A stretch of 64,000 nucleotides of DNA, taken from the NCBI RefSeq assembly GCF_017565645.3, contig NZ_CP086136.1, forward strand, positions 496,001 to 560,000. The letters run 5' to 3'. Made by a program: the position numbers and the translations under genes. Shown here piece by piece: positions 45,820-54,828 of the stretch (the first letter of the stretch is position 1; each line of letters starts with the position of its first letter). Source of the stretch: Bradyrhizobium barranii subsp. barranii (GTDB lineage: Bacteria > Pseudomonadota > Alphaproteobacteria > Rhizobiales > Xanthobacteraceae). The notes beneath the pieces are model-generated. The model did not search any database, had not been told where the DNA came from, and saw only the letters and a program-made list of their open reading frames with translations.

Positions 45820-45977
45820 GTTGACCTCCTGGGTGTTGTCTTCGGGAATCAACGGGGCCACGATGCCTCTGTTCCTGGCACAATCCGGGGCGAAAAGTTG
45901 ATTTCCCAGGGATGAAGCGGCCGGATCGGATGACGCGCCGCAATGTGCCGGACGAAGTCGGCGAGCGGAGTTAGAGC

Positions 45978-46169
45978 ATGGAGCTGACCGATCTGGAGCG
46001 GGATTTTCTGAGGAAGCTCCTCGGCGAATCCTGGGTCAGCCCGCCGACGTTCGACCATGAAATCGTGGCGCGGCTCGTGGAGCTTGGTCTCGTGGAAACC
46101 GAACCGCTTCCATCCGGAGATATCGAGTATCGCATCACCGAGGCCGGACGGGCGGCGGCTACCGCGTGA
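45978..46169 (+). CDS. small winged-helix-like hypothetical protein
   Basis: 63 aa. The sequence LERDFLRKLLGESWVSPPTF then LVELGLVETEPLPSGDIEYRITEAG has the helix, helix and wing layout of a short DNA-binding domain. A single gene with divergent neighbours. Function unknown. Confidence 0.58.
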   Translation: MELTDLERDFLRKLLGESWVSPPTFDHEIVARLVELGLVETEPLPSGDIEYRITEAGRAAATA

Positions 46170-46416
46170 ACCACAGATCGGCGAGCCGCGGGCAGATCGG
46201 AGGAACGATAGCCTTGCCGCCCTATTGAACTGCAGGGACCGTCGCCCGCCGTTGAACTACGGCGCCTGTCGCGGATAGCCAAAGGTCTCACGACCCGCTA
46301 TTCAGAACTAGCGCTCGCGAGGATAGCCAAAGGCGGCGGCCTCTCGGACTTCCGTGTTCTCGAAGCCACGGGCATAGGCACCCGCGCAGCCCGCGCGAGG
46401 TCCACCCGCACCCTCC

Positions 46417-46884
46417 TTATCTGCCCCTCAGCGAGAGGCTGATCCGCGTTACGATGTCGTCCCAGTCGCGCTCTTCGTTCGCCGGGTAGTTGATCAGGAC
46501 GCAGTGAATCAATCCACTTGAGAAGTTGCACCGGTCGTACCAGACCTTGTCGCCCTTATAACTGGACACCGCGAAAAACCGAGGCGTCGTTCGCTTGTAC
46601 TGAATGCGCGCGGGCGGATGCTTCTTTGCGAGAAATGCAGCTGGTGAATCGTTCGAGACGTTGGGCGTGGCCTGTATCGTAAGGTCGGCTCGGCCGTCAG
46701 CAGTCCGAAATCGCTGTCCGTAGCCGTCCGGCCGGCCCGCCTCTTCGGTAAAGATCGAGGCCGGAAAATCGACCGAGGTACCTGTCTGCGGGATGGAGTA
46801 GGTGGTCCATCTCGCCGGTTGAGCCGAGACCATGGAGGTCGTGACGGCAAGTCCAAGAACGAGCGCCGACACCGTCGATTTCAT
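46417..46884 (-). CDS. secreted hypothetical protein
   Basis: 155 aa with a clear signal peptide (MKSTVSALVLGLAVTTSMVSA, cleavage likely after AQ or SA). The mature part is beta-rich, with two Cys (RCNF, IHCVL) that may form a disulphide. Exported, presumably periplasmic. Function unknown. It precedes the 46922 gene direction-wise but the two are independent. Confidence 0.72.
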   Translation of the reverse strand: MKSTVSALVLGLAVTTSMVSAQPARWTTYSIPQTGTSVDFPASIFTEEAGRPDGYGQRFRTADGRADLTIQATPNVSNDSPAAFLAKKHPPARIQYKRTTPRFFAVSSYKGDKVWYDRCNFSSGLIHCVLINYPANEERDWDDIVTRISLSLRGR

Positions 46885-46921
46885 CGCGTCTCTCCAACAC
46901 TATGGAGGCCCGATCCGGAAA

Positions 46922-47149
46922 TCACTTCTGGCCCGACGGCGCCTGGGCATTCGAATTGTTCGGGTTCTGCTTGTTAGCCTCATGATGGCCGATCGCGCAG
47001 CCGGCCGCCGCGCCGAGCTTGCCATGACCGGCCATGTGGCCGGCGACGCCGCCGACGATGGCGCCCTTGATGCAGCCCTTGGCGTCCGCGCCGGAGGCCG
47101 ATGCCAGCGCCATTGCGGCCATGCATGCCGCGTTGAAGATCCATTTCAT
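46922..47149 (-). CDS. exported glycine-rich small protein
   Basis: 75 aa. A signal peptide (MKWIFNAACMAAMALASASG ADA) is followed by a glycine-zipper-like hydrophobic segment (GAIVGGVAGHMAGHGKLGAAAGCAIGHH, given in two parts in the protein) and a disordered Asn/Gln tail. Such proteins may associate with the envelope. Function unknown. Confidence 0.7.
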   Translation of the reverse strand: MKWIFNAACMAAMALASASGADAKGCIKGAIVGGVAGHMAGHGKLGAAAGCAIGHHEANKQNPNNSNAQAPSGQK

Positions 47150-47350
47150 GAGCGTTCTCCGGGCTCGGTTTCCGCGAAATCAATTCGATCCGGAGGCGGT
47201 CGTTCCCGTTGCGGGCACGTTCCTGACGGCAGCTCCGCGATTCACTCATCGGCAGCGAACTCGGTCTCGTCGGCGAGAGCGACCCAGCCGTCTCGTCGAG
47301 GAGCAAGTCGCGGGCTTCCGAGTTTTCCATCTGTTGGAGCGAAATCGTCC

Positions 47351-48026
47351 ATGCCTGGAGAGGTCATGCGCGCGGTCAGGGAGAGCAAACGGTCCAAGAG
47401 GTCCCGCTTCCTCCGCGACGCGATGGTCGACGTGCAGATTGCCAGCCGCGGCATTCGCAGCAGGCGGGTCCTGTTTGCGATGCGGCAGTCCCCCGCGAAA
47501 TTTTCCTTGATCGGCGGTTCGCGGAAGCCGCGTACGAAGACATTGCCGTACCGATTCCGAAAGCGCAGACCATCTCTCAGCCCTACATCGTCGCCAAGAT
47601 GCTCGAGGCTGCCGCGATCGCCAAATCGGACCGGGTTCTGGAGATCGGCGCGGGTTCGGGTTACCTGGCGGCGCTCGCCGCCAAGCTCGGGCGGGAGGTT
47701 TGCGCGCTCGAGCGCCATGAGGCATTGGTGCAGCGCGCCCGGTCGCGCCTTCGGCATCTCGGCTGCCGCAACGTAGATGTGCGTCATGGCGACGGGACCG
47801 CAGGATGGCCGGAAGGCGGCGAGTTCGACGTGATCCTGGTGTCGGCCGCCCGCGCGCAGACGCCCGCGGTCCTGAAGGCTCAACTAGCTCCGTCGGGACG
47901 ACTGCTCATCCCGCTCGGCGATCCGACGGTGTGCAGTGGCTGACGAAGCTGACACGCGAGCCGGACGGTAGGTTCGTCGAGGAAAGGATAGAGGAGGTCC
48001 GCTTCGTTCCTCTGATCTCCGGCTGA
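47351..48026 (+). pseudogene. pcm: protein-L-isoaspartate O-methyltransferase with two frameshifts
   Basis: The N-terminal part (MVDVQIASRGIRSRRVLFAMRQ) is in one frame. One base appears lost near 47486 (CAG TCC CCC where CAG GTC CCC is expected), and the body continues in another frame (IFLDRRFAEAAYEDIAVPIP... LEIGAGSGYLAALAAKLG, motif I intact). A second shift near 47931 (ACGGTGTGCAG) ends the product early, while VQWLTKLTREPDGRFVEERI continues in the next frame to 48026. The enzyme would repair isoaspartyl residues, but this copy should be inactive unless these are sequencing errors. Confidence 0.82.
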
Positions 48027-48031
48027 AAGCC

Positions 48032-48082
48032 CGCGCCATCTCAAATGGCGCGAAAAAGGCCGCCCGGAGGCGGCCAGTTTTT
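48032..48082. terminator. bidirectional terminator
   Basis: Two adjacent hairpins: CGCGCCAT-CTCAA-ATGGCGCG (48032-48052) and GGCCGCC-CGGA-GGCGGCC (48058-48075). The second is followed by AGTTTTT on the plus strand and preceded by AAAAA, giving a T tract for the minus strand. It lies between the convergent 48026 and 48101 gene ends. Confidence 0.75.
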
Positions 48083-48100
48083 GATCTTCGCTTCTTCTGC

Positions 48101-48292
48101 TTACTTCTTGAGGGCGTCAGCGGCGTCCCGCGCCGCATCCTTCACGTCCCCCGCAGCGTTGTGGGCGGATCCCTTGGCCTTGTCGATCTTGCCTTCGGCT
48201 TCCATGCCCTTGTCGCCAGTGAGCTTGCCGGCACCTTCTTTGATGGCGCCTTTTGCCTTGTCGGCGGCGCCCTTCACATGTTCGCGGTCCAT
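48101..48292 (-). CDS. CsbD-family stress protein
   Basis: 63 aa from the ATG at 48292 (upstream codons not CsbD-like). The CsbD signature is MDREHVKGAADKAKGAIKEG and AGKLTGDKGMEAEGKIDKAK. A small hydrophilic protein induced by general stress in many bacteria, of unknown mechanism. It ends at the shared terminator. Confidence 0.9.
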   Translation of the reverse strand: MDREHVKGAADKAKGAIKEGAGKLTGDKGMEAEGKIDKAKGSAHNAAGDVKDAARDAADALKK

Positions 48293-48654
48293 GATCGTGT
48301 CCTTTGCTGTCCGGAAGATCAGCACAACGATAGTGTTGCGCAGGGGTTCCTCGCAGAACAAAGCACGGTGTTTTCAACGAACACTCTGAACGTGGCCCTT
48401 GGCCGAGCGAGCTGGGGCGTTCGCAATGTCGGCTATTGGCGGCAGGACCGGACGCGCGGCCATGCATGTCCCAATCGCCGCCCGCGCTGATGATCAGCCG
48501 CCGCTGCAACGACGAATGCAGACCGGATGCCCGCTATCGAATTCACAACGGCCGAAAAGCCCGTGAATCGCTTGTTTTTCGAGTACCTCATTGCCGGCGC
48601 TGCGGATATTCTGCGGTGAGCCAGCCGACCTTCTGGTAGCCTTTCCGAGTAGAG
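48293..48654. other. intergenic region upstream of the exonuclease gene
   Basis: No gene supported. About 90 bp before the 48655 start (near 48557) the sequence resembles that upstream of the chimeric pseudogene at 62028 (CGTGAATCGCT and a nearby GTACCT-like stretch), so the upstream region was duplicated along with the gene. Confidence 0.35.
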
Positions 48655-49551
48655 ATGTTACAGGACACGACCGATCTGGTTGCCATGGCCGAGGCATTGA
48701 GCCGGTCGGCCGACTACCGGGTGCTGCGACGCCTCGTCGCCCGACCGACGTACGTCCCGACCGCGGGGCAGGAGGTCAGGAGCGGCATTCTGCTCGACAC
48801 CGAGACCACCGGTCTCGATCACGCCAAGGACGAGATCATCGAGCTTGGGATGGTCAAATTCGACTACGCTGCGGACGGACGGATCGTCGGTGTCCGCGAC
48901 ACCTTCTCCGCATTCAACGAGCCGAGCGCGCCGATCTCCGCGGAGGTAACGGCACTCACGGGCATCACCGATGAGATGGTGGCCGGCCGCAGATTCGACG
49001 ACGCGGCCATCACGGCCTTCGCCGGGGACGCGGTCATCGTCATCGCGCACAACAGCGGCTTCGACAGGAAGTTCGCCGAACGCTACTGGCCCCTGTTCGT
49101 GCACAAGGCCTGGGGCTGCAGCATGAGCGAGATCGACTGGCGCAAGCACGGCTTCGCCGGCGCCCAACTCGGCTACCTGCTGAACGGTGCCGGCTTCTTC
49201 CATCAGGCGCATCGGGCCGTCGACGACTGTCACGCCCTGTTGGAGGTGCTCGCTTTCGAACTGCCAACGACCGGCACGCCCGCGCTTGCGCTCCTGCTGG
49301 AGACCGCCCGCAAAGCGACACTGCGGGTCTGGGCCGAGCAGACCGCTTTCGAACTCAAGGACTCGCTGAAGCGGCGCGGCTATCGCTGGAACGACGGCAG
49401 CGACGGGAGACCTAAGAGCTGGTTCATCGATGTCGACGAGACCGCCCTCGACGACGAGATCGCGTTCCTGCGGACCGAGATCTACATGCAGGATGTCGAG
49501 CCAACCGTGCAGAGGCTGACCGCATTCACGCGCTTCTCCGGCCGCATCTAA
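48655..49551 (+). CDS. DEDDh-family 3'-5' exonuclease (paralogue of 15844)
   Basis: 298 aa, the same length as the island copy at 15844-16740. Exo I LLDTETTGLD, Exo II VIAHNSGFDRKF and Exo III HRAVDDCHAL are all complete. The same C-terminal extension (LKRRGYRWNDGSDGRPKSWF) is present, defining a subfamily. Probably trims 3' ends in repair. A third, decayed copy fused to an SRAP fragment lies at 62028-62439. Neighbours Ku and LigD suggest a repair setting. Confidence 0.88.
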   Translation: MLQDTTDLVAMAEALSRSADYRVLRRLVARPTYVPTAGQEVRSGILLDTETTGLDHAKDEIIELGMVKFDYAADGRIVGVRDTFSAFNEPSAPISAEVTALTGITDEMVAGRRFDDAAITAFAGDAVIVIAHNSGFDRKFAERYWPLFVHKAWGCSMSEIDWRKHGFAGAQLGYLLNGAGFFHQAHRAVDDCHALLEVLAFELPTTGTPALALLLETARKATLRVWAEQTAFELKDSLKRRGYRWNDGSDGRPKSWFIDVDETALDDEIAFLRTEIYMQDVEPTVQRLTAFTRFSGRI

Positions 49552-49566
49552 GGCGGCCCTGCTGAC

Positions 49567-49749
49567 TTACCGGGCGAGACGCTTCTCGACGCGCTTGCGG
49601 CTGTTGCCGACCTTCTTGACAGCCTTCTTCACGGCCGATGCCGAGCGGCCGGTCTTCTTGGCTTCGCACCGGACTTCGTAGTCCTGTCCCTTCGCGACGC
49701 GGGCGCGGTCCTGCTTCCGTCCACGCGCGGTCTTCTTCGCTGCGGCCAT
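49567..49749 (-). CDS. DUF3606 family small protein
   Basis: 60 aa from the ATG at 49749 behind GGAGG. The DUF3606 core is GQDYEVRCEAKKTGRSASAV then KKAVKKVGNSRKRVEKRL. Very basic, so nucleic-acid binding is possible, but no function is established. Convergent with the exonuclease gene. Confidence 0.8.
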   Translation of the reverse strand: MAAAKKTARGRKQDRARVAKGQDYEVRCEAKKTGRSASAVKKAVKKVGNSRKRVEKRLAR

Positions 49750-49865
49750 CGGCTCCTCCTTTTGAGAACGTTGATGGTGATGCAACGCCCCAAGGATTCG
49801 CGGGTTCCGGAAACGAATCCTGCCGTCTCGGCTTGAGTCCGCGAGTTGTTGCGTTGGAGTTCGTT

Positions 49866-50786
49866 GTGGCGTTTCAGCGGCGTAAACCGGCGGCGATCGG
49901 CGTGAAGGCACCGTTCCCCGGCTTCGTAGAACCGGCCTTGGCATCATCGATCGAGAAGGTGCCGTCCGGAGCGCGATGGATTCATGAAATCAAGTTCGAT
50001 GGCTACCGCGTACAGGTCCATCTGGCGAACGAAGCCGTGAAGGTTTTCACGCGCCGCGGTCACGACTGGACCAACCGTTTCAAGAAGGTCGCCGATGACG
50101 CCTGGCACATCAAGGCCGGGTCGGCGATCGTGGACGGCGAAGTCGTGGCTCCCGCAGCGGACGGCACCACCGACTTCTCAGTCCTTCAGAACGAACTGAA
50201 AGGCAGGTCGACCAGCATCGTACTGGTCGCCTTCGACCTCCTGTACCTGAACGGCCGCGACCTCCGGAAGGTGCCGCTTTACCAACGCAAGACCGAACTC
50301 AAGAAGATCGTCGACGGCACCGAGATCCAGTTCAGCGAAAGCTTCGAGCTTGAAGGCCGCGAGATGTTCGAGCACGCCTGCAAGGTCGGACTCGAGGGCG
50401 TGGTCTCCAAGGTCCGCGACAGCGTGTACGCCAGCGGCCGGGGCAGCAACTGGGTCAAGAAGACCTGCGCGCAGCGAGAAACGCTTACGATCGCCGGCTT
50501 CGCGCTCGACGAGGGCAAGTGGGATGGCATCTACCTCGGTCGGCGCAAGGGTAACGACCTGATCTACGCCGGCAAGGTGGACCACGGCTTCGACAAGGCT
50601 TCGGCTGCAGACCTGCGCAAGAGGCTGGAGCCGTTGATCCGGAAGACCCAGGCGTTCAAGAAGCGCATCTCGCACAAGGGCATCTGGGTCGAGCCGAACC
50701 TGTCAGCCGAGATCGAATATCGCGCGAAGTCAGCGGAAGGAAAAGTCAGGCACCCGTTCTTCAAGGGTCTGCGGGAAGACCTGTGA
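49866..50786 (+). CDS. ligD: ATP-dependent DNA ligase, LigD ligase-domain type
   Basis: 306 aa from a GTG at 49866. The nucleotidyl-transferase core has the adenylated Lys in HEIKFDGYRV, then VDGEVVAP, FDLLYLNGRD and LEGVVSKV. The OB-fold region follows (LTIAGFALDEGKWDGIYLG... to RHPFFKGL). Polymerase and phosphoesterase domains of full LigD are absent, as in many rhizobial stand-alone copies. It seals breaks in Ku-dependent end joining; a ku gene is at 42255. Confidence 0.92.
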   Translation: MAFQRRKPAAIGVKAPFPGFVEPALASSIEKVPSGARWIHEIKFDGYRVQVHLANEAVKVFTRRGHDWTNRFKKVADDAWHIKAGSAIVDGEVVAPAADGTTDFSVLQNELKGRSTSIVLVAFDLLYLNGRDLRKVPLYQRKTELKKIVDGTEIQFSESFELEGREMFEHACKVGLEGVVSKVRDSVYASGRGSNWVKKTCAQRETLTIAGFALDEGKWDGIYLGRRKGNDLIYAGKVDHGFDKASAADLRKRLEPLIRKTQAFKKRISHKGIWVEPNLSAEIEYRAKSAEGKVRHPFFKGLREDL

Positions 50787-50847
50787 TGGCGCCACCTCGA
50801 ACCAAAATCGGCGTTTCCGGATTGACACCCTGGCCGAGGAGACCGGG

Positions 50848-51072
50848 ATGTCGAACTTCGTAACTCTGCTTGTCGAGGACAACCCGCCGCAGCGGGAGAT
50901 AATGTCCGACCTGCTGCGGGACGAAGGCTTCGAAGTCGTCGAGTGCGCGACGTCCGCTTGTCCTCCAACAGCGGCGCGAAAGCGGACGTTGTCGGACTTC
51001 CGAGAAGGGCCAAAGCACAAAGTCGCTGCGCTCCAGCCCGCTGCGCGGGAGCAAGAGCCGAGAGGCCGGTAG
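50848..51072 (+). pseudogene. response-regulator receiver fragment cut by the IS91-type element
   Basis: The first 35 codons (FVTLLVEDNPPQREIMSDLL, RDEGFEVVECAT) are the start of a receiver domain. After 50952 the frame enters the element's left end and the rest of the domain, including the phospho-acceptor Asp, is missing. The remaining part was not found beyond the element. Confidence 0.7.
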
Positions 51073-51156
51073 CCAGTTGAGACGATAGTGGTAGCACTGG
51101 AGAGCCCCGTCCTGAGAATCGAGGTGTTGCAACCCTCACTCAGGAAGGAGCTCTCC

Positions 51157-52083
51157 ATGAGCGATACCAACACAGTCAGTCCGCTGCGTCAGCGTATGAT
51201 CGAAGACATGGCTGGGCGCAAGCTCAACCCGCACACTCAGCGTGGCCACATTTACAGTTGCAAGCGGTTCGCCGCCTGGCTCAAACGCTCGCCCGATACG
51301 GCGACGGCCGACGAGGTGCGCCGATTTCAGCTGCACCTGATCGAGAGCGGGATGAGCATCTGCAACCGCAATCGGATCATGACCGGGGTGCGGTTCTTGT
51401 TCCGCGTCACGCTACGTCGTCACGATCTGGCGGCCGAGGTCTGGCACATCAAGGAGCCCGAGAGGCTGCCGCCGGTGCTGAGCCCCGAGGAGGTCAAGCG
51501 TGTCCTGACCATGGCGACGAGCCTGAAGGCGCGGGCGATGCTGACCCTAGCCTATGGTTGCGGATTGCGCGCCGGCGAGGTGGTGCGGCTGCGGGCGGGC
51601 GACATCGACAGCGAGCAAAAGATCATCCGCATTGTGCAGTCGAAGGGCCGCAAGGACCGGCACGTGATGCTGCCGCCAGAGGTCCTGAAGCTGTTGCGGC
51701 AATGGTGGAAGGCGGGGCCGAGCGCGTCCAACAACGGCGTCGCGCCCGAACAGCGCTGGCTGTTTCCCGGTCGCAGTCAACGTCAGCCACTGACCACGCG
51801 TCAGTTCAGCCGGTTGTTCAAGGAGGCCGCCAAAGCCGCGGGGCTGCGCAAGACGGTCTCGCTGCATTCGCTTCGCCACAGCTTCGCGACCCACCTGCTC
51901 GAGCGCGGCAGGGACATTCGCGTGATCCAGGCGTTGCTCGGACATTCCAAGCTTGAGACGACAGCCCGCTACAGTCGCGTGGCGATCGGACTGATTGCCA
52001 AGATCGAGAGCCCGCTCGAGGGCCTAAGCGCGCCGCGCCGCCGCCGGCGACAGCGAGACAGTGAGGAGCCGCCAGCGCCGTAG
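51157..52083 (+). CDS. tyrosine recombinase of the IS91-type element
   Basis: 308 aa from the ATG at 51157 behind AGGAAGGAG. Core-binding domain (HTQRGHIYSCKRFAAWLK) and catalytic domain: Arg I in GCGLRAGEVVRL, Lys in SKGRKDRHV, HSLRHSFATHLL, LLGHSKLETTARYSR. All catalytic residues are present, in contrast to the island enzyme at 13012. Integrase-like partners like this accompany IS91-type transposases in rhizobia; their role is unsettled. Confidence 0.9.
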   Translation: MSDTNTVSPLRQRMIEDMAGRKLNPHTQRGHIYSCKRFAAWLKRSPDTATADEVRRFQLHLIESGMSICNRNRIMTGVRFLFRVTLRRHDLAAEVWHIKEPERLPPVLSPEEVKRVLTMATSLKARAMLTLAYGCGLRAGEVVRLRAGDIDSEQKIIRIVQSKGRKDRHVMLPPEVLKLLRQWWKAGPSASNNGVAPEQRWLFPGRSQRQPLTTRQFSRLFKEAAKAAGLRKTVSLHSLRHSFATHLLERGRDIRVIQALLGHSKLETTARYSRVAIGLIAKIESPLEGLSAPRRRRRQRDSEEPPAP

Positions 52084-52094
52084 CGCCGCCGGCC

Positions 52095-53306
52095 GTGGCT
52101 CGGCCAGTTCTGGAGGTCGCGGACATCCTCCGCGATCACGGCTCTGCTTGACGTGACGCCAATCAGGGGCATGTGAGCCTCGGGCAATTGAAGGTGATGA
52201 ATGCGATCGAGCGCTGTCGCACGGCGGCGCTCGGCGGCCATGTCGCACGCTGCGAGAGCGCGGCGTGCGGCCATACCGAGGTCGCCTACAACTCCTGCGG
52301 CAACCGGCATTGTCCGAAGTGCCAGGGTGCGGCGTCGCGCCGATGGCTGGCCGACCGCGAAGCGGAGCTGTTGCCGGTGCCGTATTTTCACGTCGTCTAC
52401 ACGCTGCCCAGCGAGTTGCGTGACATCGCCTACCAGAACAAGCGCGTGATCTATAATCTGCTGATGAAAGCAGCGGCCGAGACGACGCTCGCCATCGCAA
52501 GCGATCCCAAGCGCCTCGGCGCGCGCATCGGTATCACGGCCGTGCTGCACACCTGGGGCTCGGCGCTCACCCATCATCCGCACGTGCATATGATCGTGCC
52601 GGGTGGAGGGCTCTCGCTCGATAACACGCGATGGATCGCCGCGCGCTCCAATTTCCTCGTCCATGTCAACGTGCTGGCGCGCCTGTTCCAGGGCAAAATG
52701 CTGGCGATGCTCGTGCATGCGCACGACGCCGGCGAGCTAAAGTTCTTCAATACCCATGCCGGACTCACCGACAAGACAACGTTCAAGCGCTTCATCGCTC
52801 CGCTGCGGCGCAGCAAGTGGGTGGTCTATTGCAAGGCCCCGTTCGCGGGGCCCGCGCAGGTGCTGCGTTATCTGTCCCGTTACACCCATCGTGTCGCCAT
52901 CTCCAACCGCCGCCTCGTTGCAGCCGACGACGAAGCGATTGCGTTCCGCTGGAAGGACTATCGCCTCAACGGCGCCAACCGCTGGAAGACGATGCGGCTT
53001 CACCCGCACGAGTTCATCAGGCGGTTCCTGCTGCACGTGCTGCCCAAGGGCTTCCACCGCATCCGCCACTACGGGCTCTTTGCCAACGCCAACCGCGCCC
53101 AGAGCATCGCGACAGCCCGCGCACTCCTCAACGTCGCCCCGCCGGCCGCCGACCCGCAAGAGCAGCCGGATATCGCGACGGACACGCCACGTGTGCTGCC
53201 GTGCCCATGCCCGCGCTGTGGCGCCCGCATGATCGTGATCGAGGTGTTCGCCCGCGGCTGCCAGCCGAGCTGGCGGCCGACACTGATCAGGATCGACACG
53301 TCATGA
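52095..53306 (+). pseudogene. IS91-family HUH transposase with in-frame TGA
   Basis: The frame runs from a GTG at 52095 (VARPVLEVADILRDHGSA) to a TGA at 52149-52151 where TGG is expected, then on to 53306. An internal GTG at 52173 could start a 377-aa product lacking about 26 N-terminal residues. The zinc-binding N-terminus (CESAACGHTEVAYNSCGNRH, CPKC), HUH motif (HHPHVHMIVPGG) and catalytic Tyr region (YLSRYTHRVAISN) are intact. IS91 enzymes move by rolling-circle replication. Function depends on whether the short form is active. Confidence 0.85.
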
Positions 53307-53566
53307 CCAAGACCTCCTGTGAGCGTTGCTGTTGTCCTGGTCCGATGCGCTGGCTAAATGCTGGCGGCGATCTCGCTCAACCCAGCGGCATCCATCAGTG
53401 CGCACATCGCGCATTGGTGCGCTCCGAACGCCCGCCCAAAAGCCTAATGCACTCTCCTGAACTGCCCTACGTCCGGACACGCAGGTCCAATCCTGTCGCC
53501 GTCACGTCTATCATCGAGCCCGACGCCGGCATTAAATCCCCATAGCGCTCGCTGCTTAGCCGGTGC
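53307..53566. other. right end of the IS91-type element, non-coding
   Basis: No gene supported. The stretch between the transposase stop and the truncated minus-strand gene probably carries the element's right end; I could not fix the exact boundary. Confidence 0.35.
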
Positions 53567-53761
53567 TCAACTTCCCGCGACTTCGTGCCTTGGCGCTTTT
53601 TGGACGCCGGTCAGTTCGGCGTGCGGAGCCTCTTTGTCGCCGGCGTCCAAAAACCTGCACAAAAGCGGATGGTCGGCAGGCAGTGCTGCAACGTCTGCAA
53701 AGGGCCCAAGAGCAGAAATCGCCGACGCAAGCCGCTCTGAGAACATCTTCTCATCGAGCAT
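53567..53761 (-). pseudogene. fragment of a gene downstream of the Crp/Fnr gene
   Basis: 64 codons starting 11 nt after the Crp/Fnr gene end in the same direction (MLDEKMFSERLASAISALGP). No family recognised. Its 3' end is close to the IS91-type element, so it may have been truncated by that insertion. Confidence 0.4.
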
Positions 53762-53772
53762 GTCGGGCTAGG

Positions 53773-54515
53773 CTATAGATCGTCATCCCGCTCTATTTCG
53801 GGCTTTTCGTGCAAAACGGCATCCAGCAGCGAATTGTGAACTTCTATCTTCCCATTATAGCTGATGAGTCCAAGTTTGCGGAATTTGTTCATGAAGAAGC
53901 TCACCCGGGATCGCGTCGTTCCGATCATCTCTGCCAATGTTCCTGGCTGATATCGATCAAAATAGGCTGAGTTGTGCCTTCCGTTCCGAAATGCGCGAGC
54001 AGAAGAAGAAGACGTGCAAGTCGCTTCTCGCTTGAATTAAAAAGCTGGTCGATCAAATCCTCTTCGATGCGGCTGTTTCGCGTCAGGAGATAGGCCATGA
54101 ACAGCTCGGAAAATTTCGGCTCGGACTGAACGGTGTGGATCATCGCTTCTTTGCTTATTGAAGTGATCATGCATTCCTCCACCGCGGTTGCGGTCGCGAT
54201 CCGCAGTGGATGACCATTGAGGCACCCCTCGCCGAAGAACTGGCCCGGTTCCAAAATCCCGACGACCGCTTCCTTTCCTTGCTCGGACACGACGGTGAGC
54301 TTGACGCGGCCTTTCTGAATGTAAAAAACCGCATCTGCCACGTCTCCTTGCGTGAAGACGTGCTGACTTCTCTCAAATTTCAGGATTGCCTTGCCTGCCC
54401 CTACCTTTGCGAGAAAGACTTGGGGATCGAACGCCTTCTTGGTCGATTTCCCCACAGGAGTCTCCTTTACTCCGATGAGCGCGTACTCATCGTTATAGCG
54501 GTTGAGCGCCGACAT
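53773..54515 (-). pseudogene. Crp/Fnr-family regulator with frameshift before the HTH
   Basis: The cyclic-nucleotide-binding-like domain is intact (QHVFTQGDVADAVFYIQKGR, GILEPGQFFGEGCLNG). The frame breaks near 53937: GATATCAGCCAGGAACATTGG lacks one A, so the product ends ISQEHWQR. In the next frame the HTH reads LAEMIGTTRSRVSFFMNKFR and continues to a TAG at 53773. One missing base thus removes the DNA-binding domain. This is either a recent loss or a sequencing error in a short A run. Confidence 0.85.
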
Positions 54516-54615
54516 GTCACTTACGTCTTCGCTGCCTAGGGGGTGCCGAAAATCACGCCCCGATCTGCGGGCTCGATCACAACGCCGCGTTTGCTCGTCG
54601 AAATGGCACGAAGTC

Positions 54616-54828
54616 TTACGTCGGCGCTCGCAATTCACCCCGGAGCCATCCTGCAAGTTCGCCGGACTTCATCGGATCGAAAAGCTCGACCACGCGCTGA
54701 TGAACGTGATCGCAAGCGGGGCACTTGAATGTTCGGATGTCAAAGCCGGAGGCACCGGGGGTAATCCGTGCCAGCATTGTAATTGCTCTCTTGCACTCTG
54801 GACATCGTGGCTCGTGAAACGTGATCAT
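54616..54828 (-). CDS. small zinc-ribbon hypothetical protein
   Basis: 70 aa with two Cys pairs, CPEC near the start and CPAC near residue 36, a compact zinc ribbon (FKCPACDHVHQRVVELFDP). Function unknown. Confidence 0.65.
   Translation of the reverse strand: MITFHEPRCPECKRAITMLARITPGASGFDIRTFKCPACDHVHQRVVELFDPMKSGELAGWLRGELRAPT

Larger units (their letters stand above)
50947..53560 (+). mobile_element. IS91-type element with a tyrosine recombinase gene
   Basis: It contains a XerC/D-like recombinase (51157) followed by an HUH transposase (52095). The left end has a 10-bp perfect hairpin arm pair (ACGTCCGCTT at 50947-50956, complement at 50980-50989), suggestive of a terIS/oriIS-type structure. 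Both flanks look like broken genes. The ends are approximate because this class has no inverted terminal repeats or target duplication. Confidence 0.65.

Noticed and set aside
46274..46332. Direct repeat GGATAGCCAAAGG (two copies about 45 bp apart)
   Set aside because: Two short copies in a gene-free gap, without further structure; probably chance or a small duplication.
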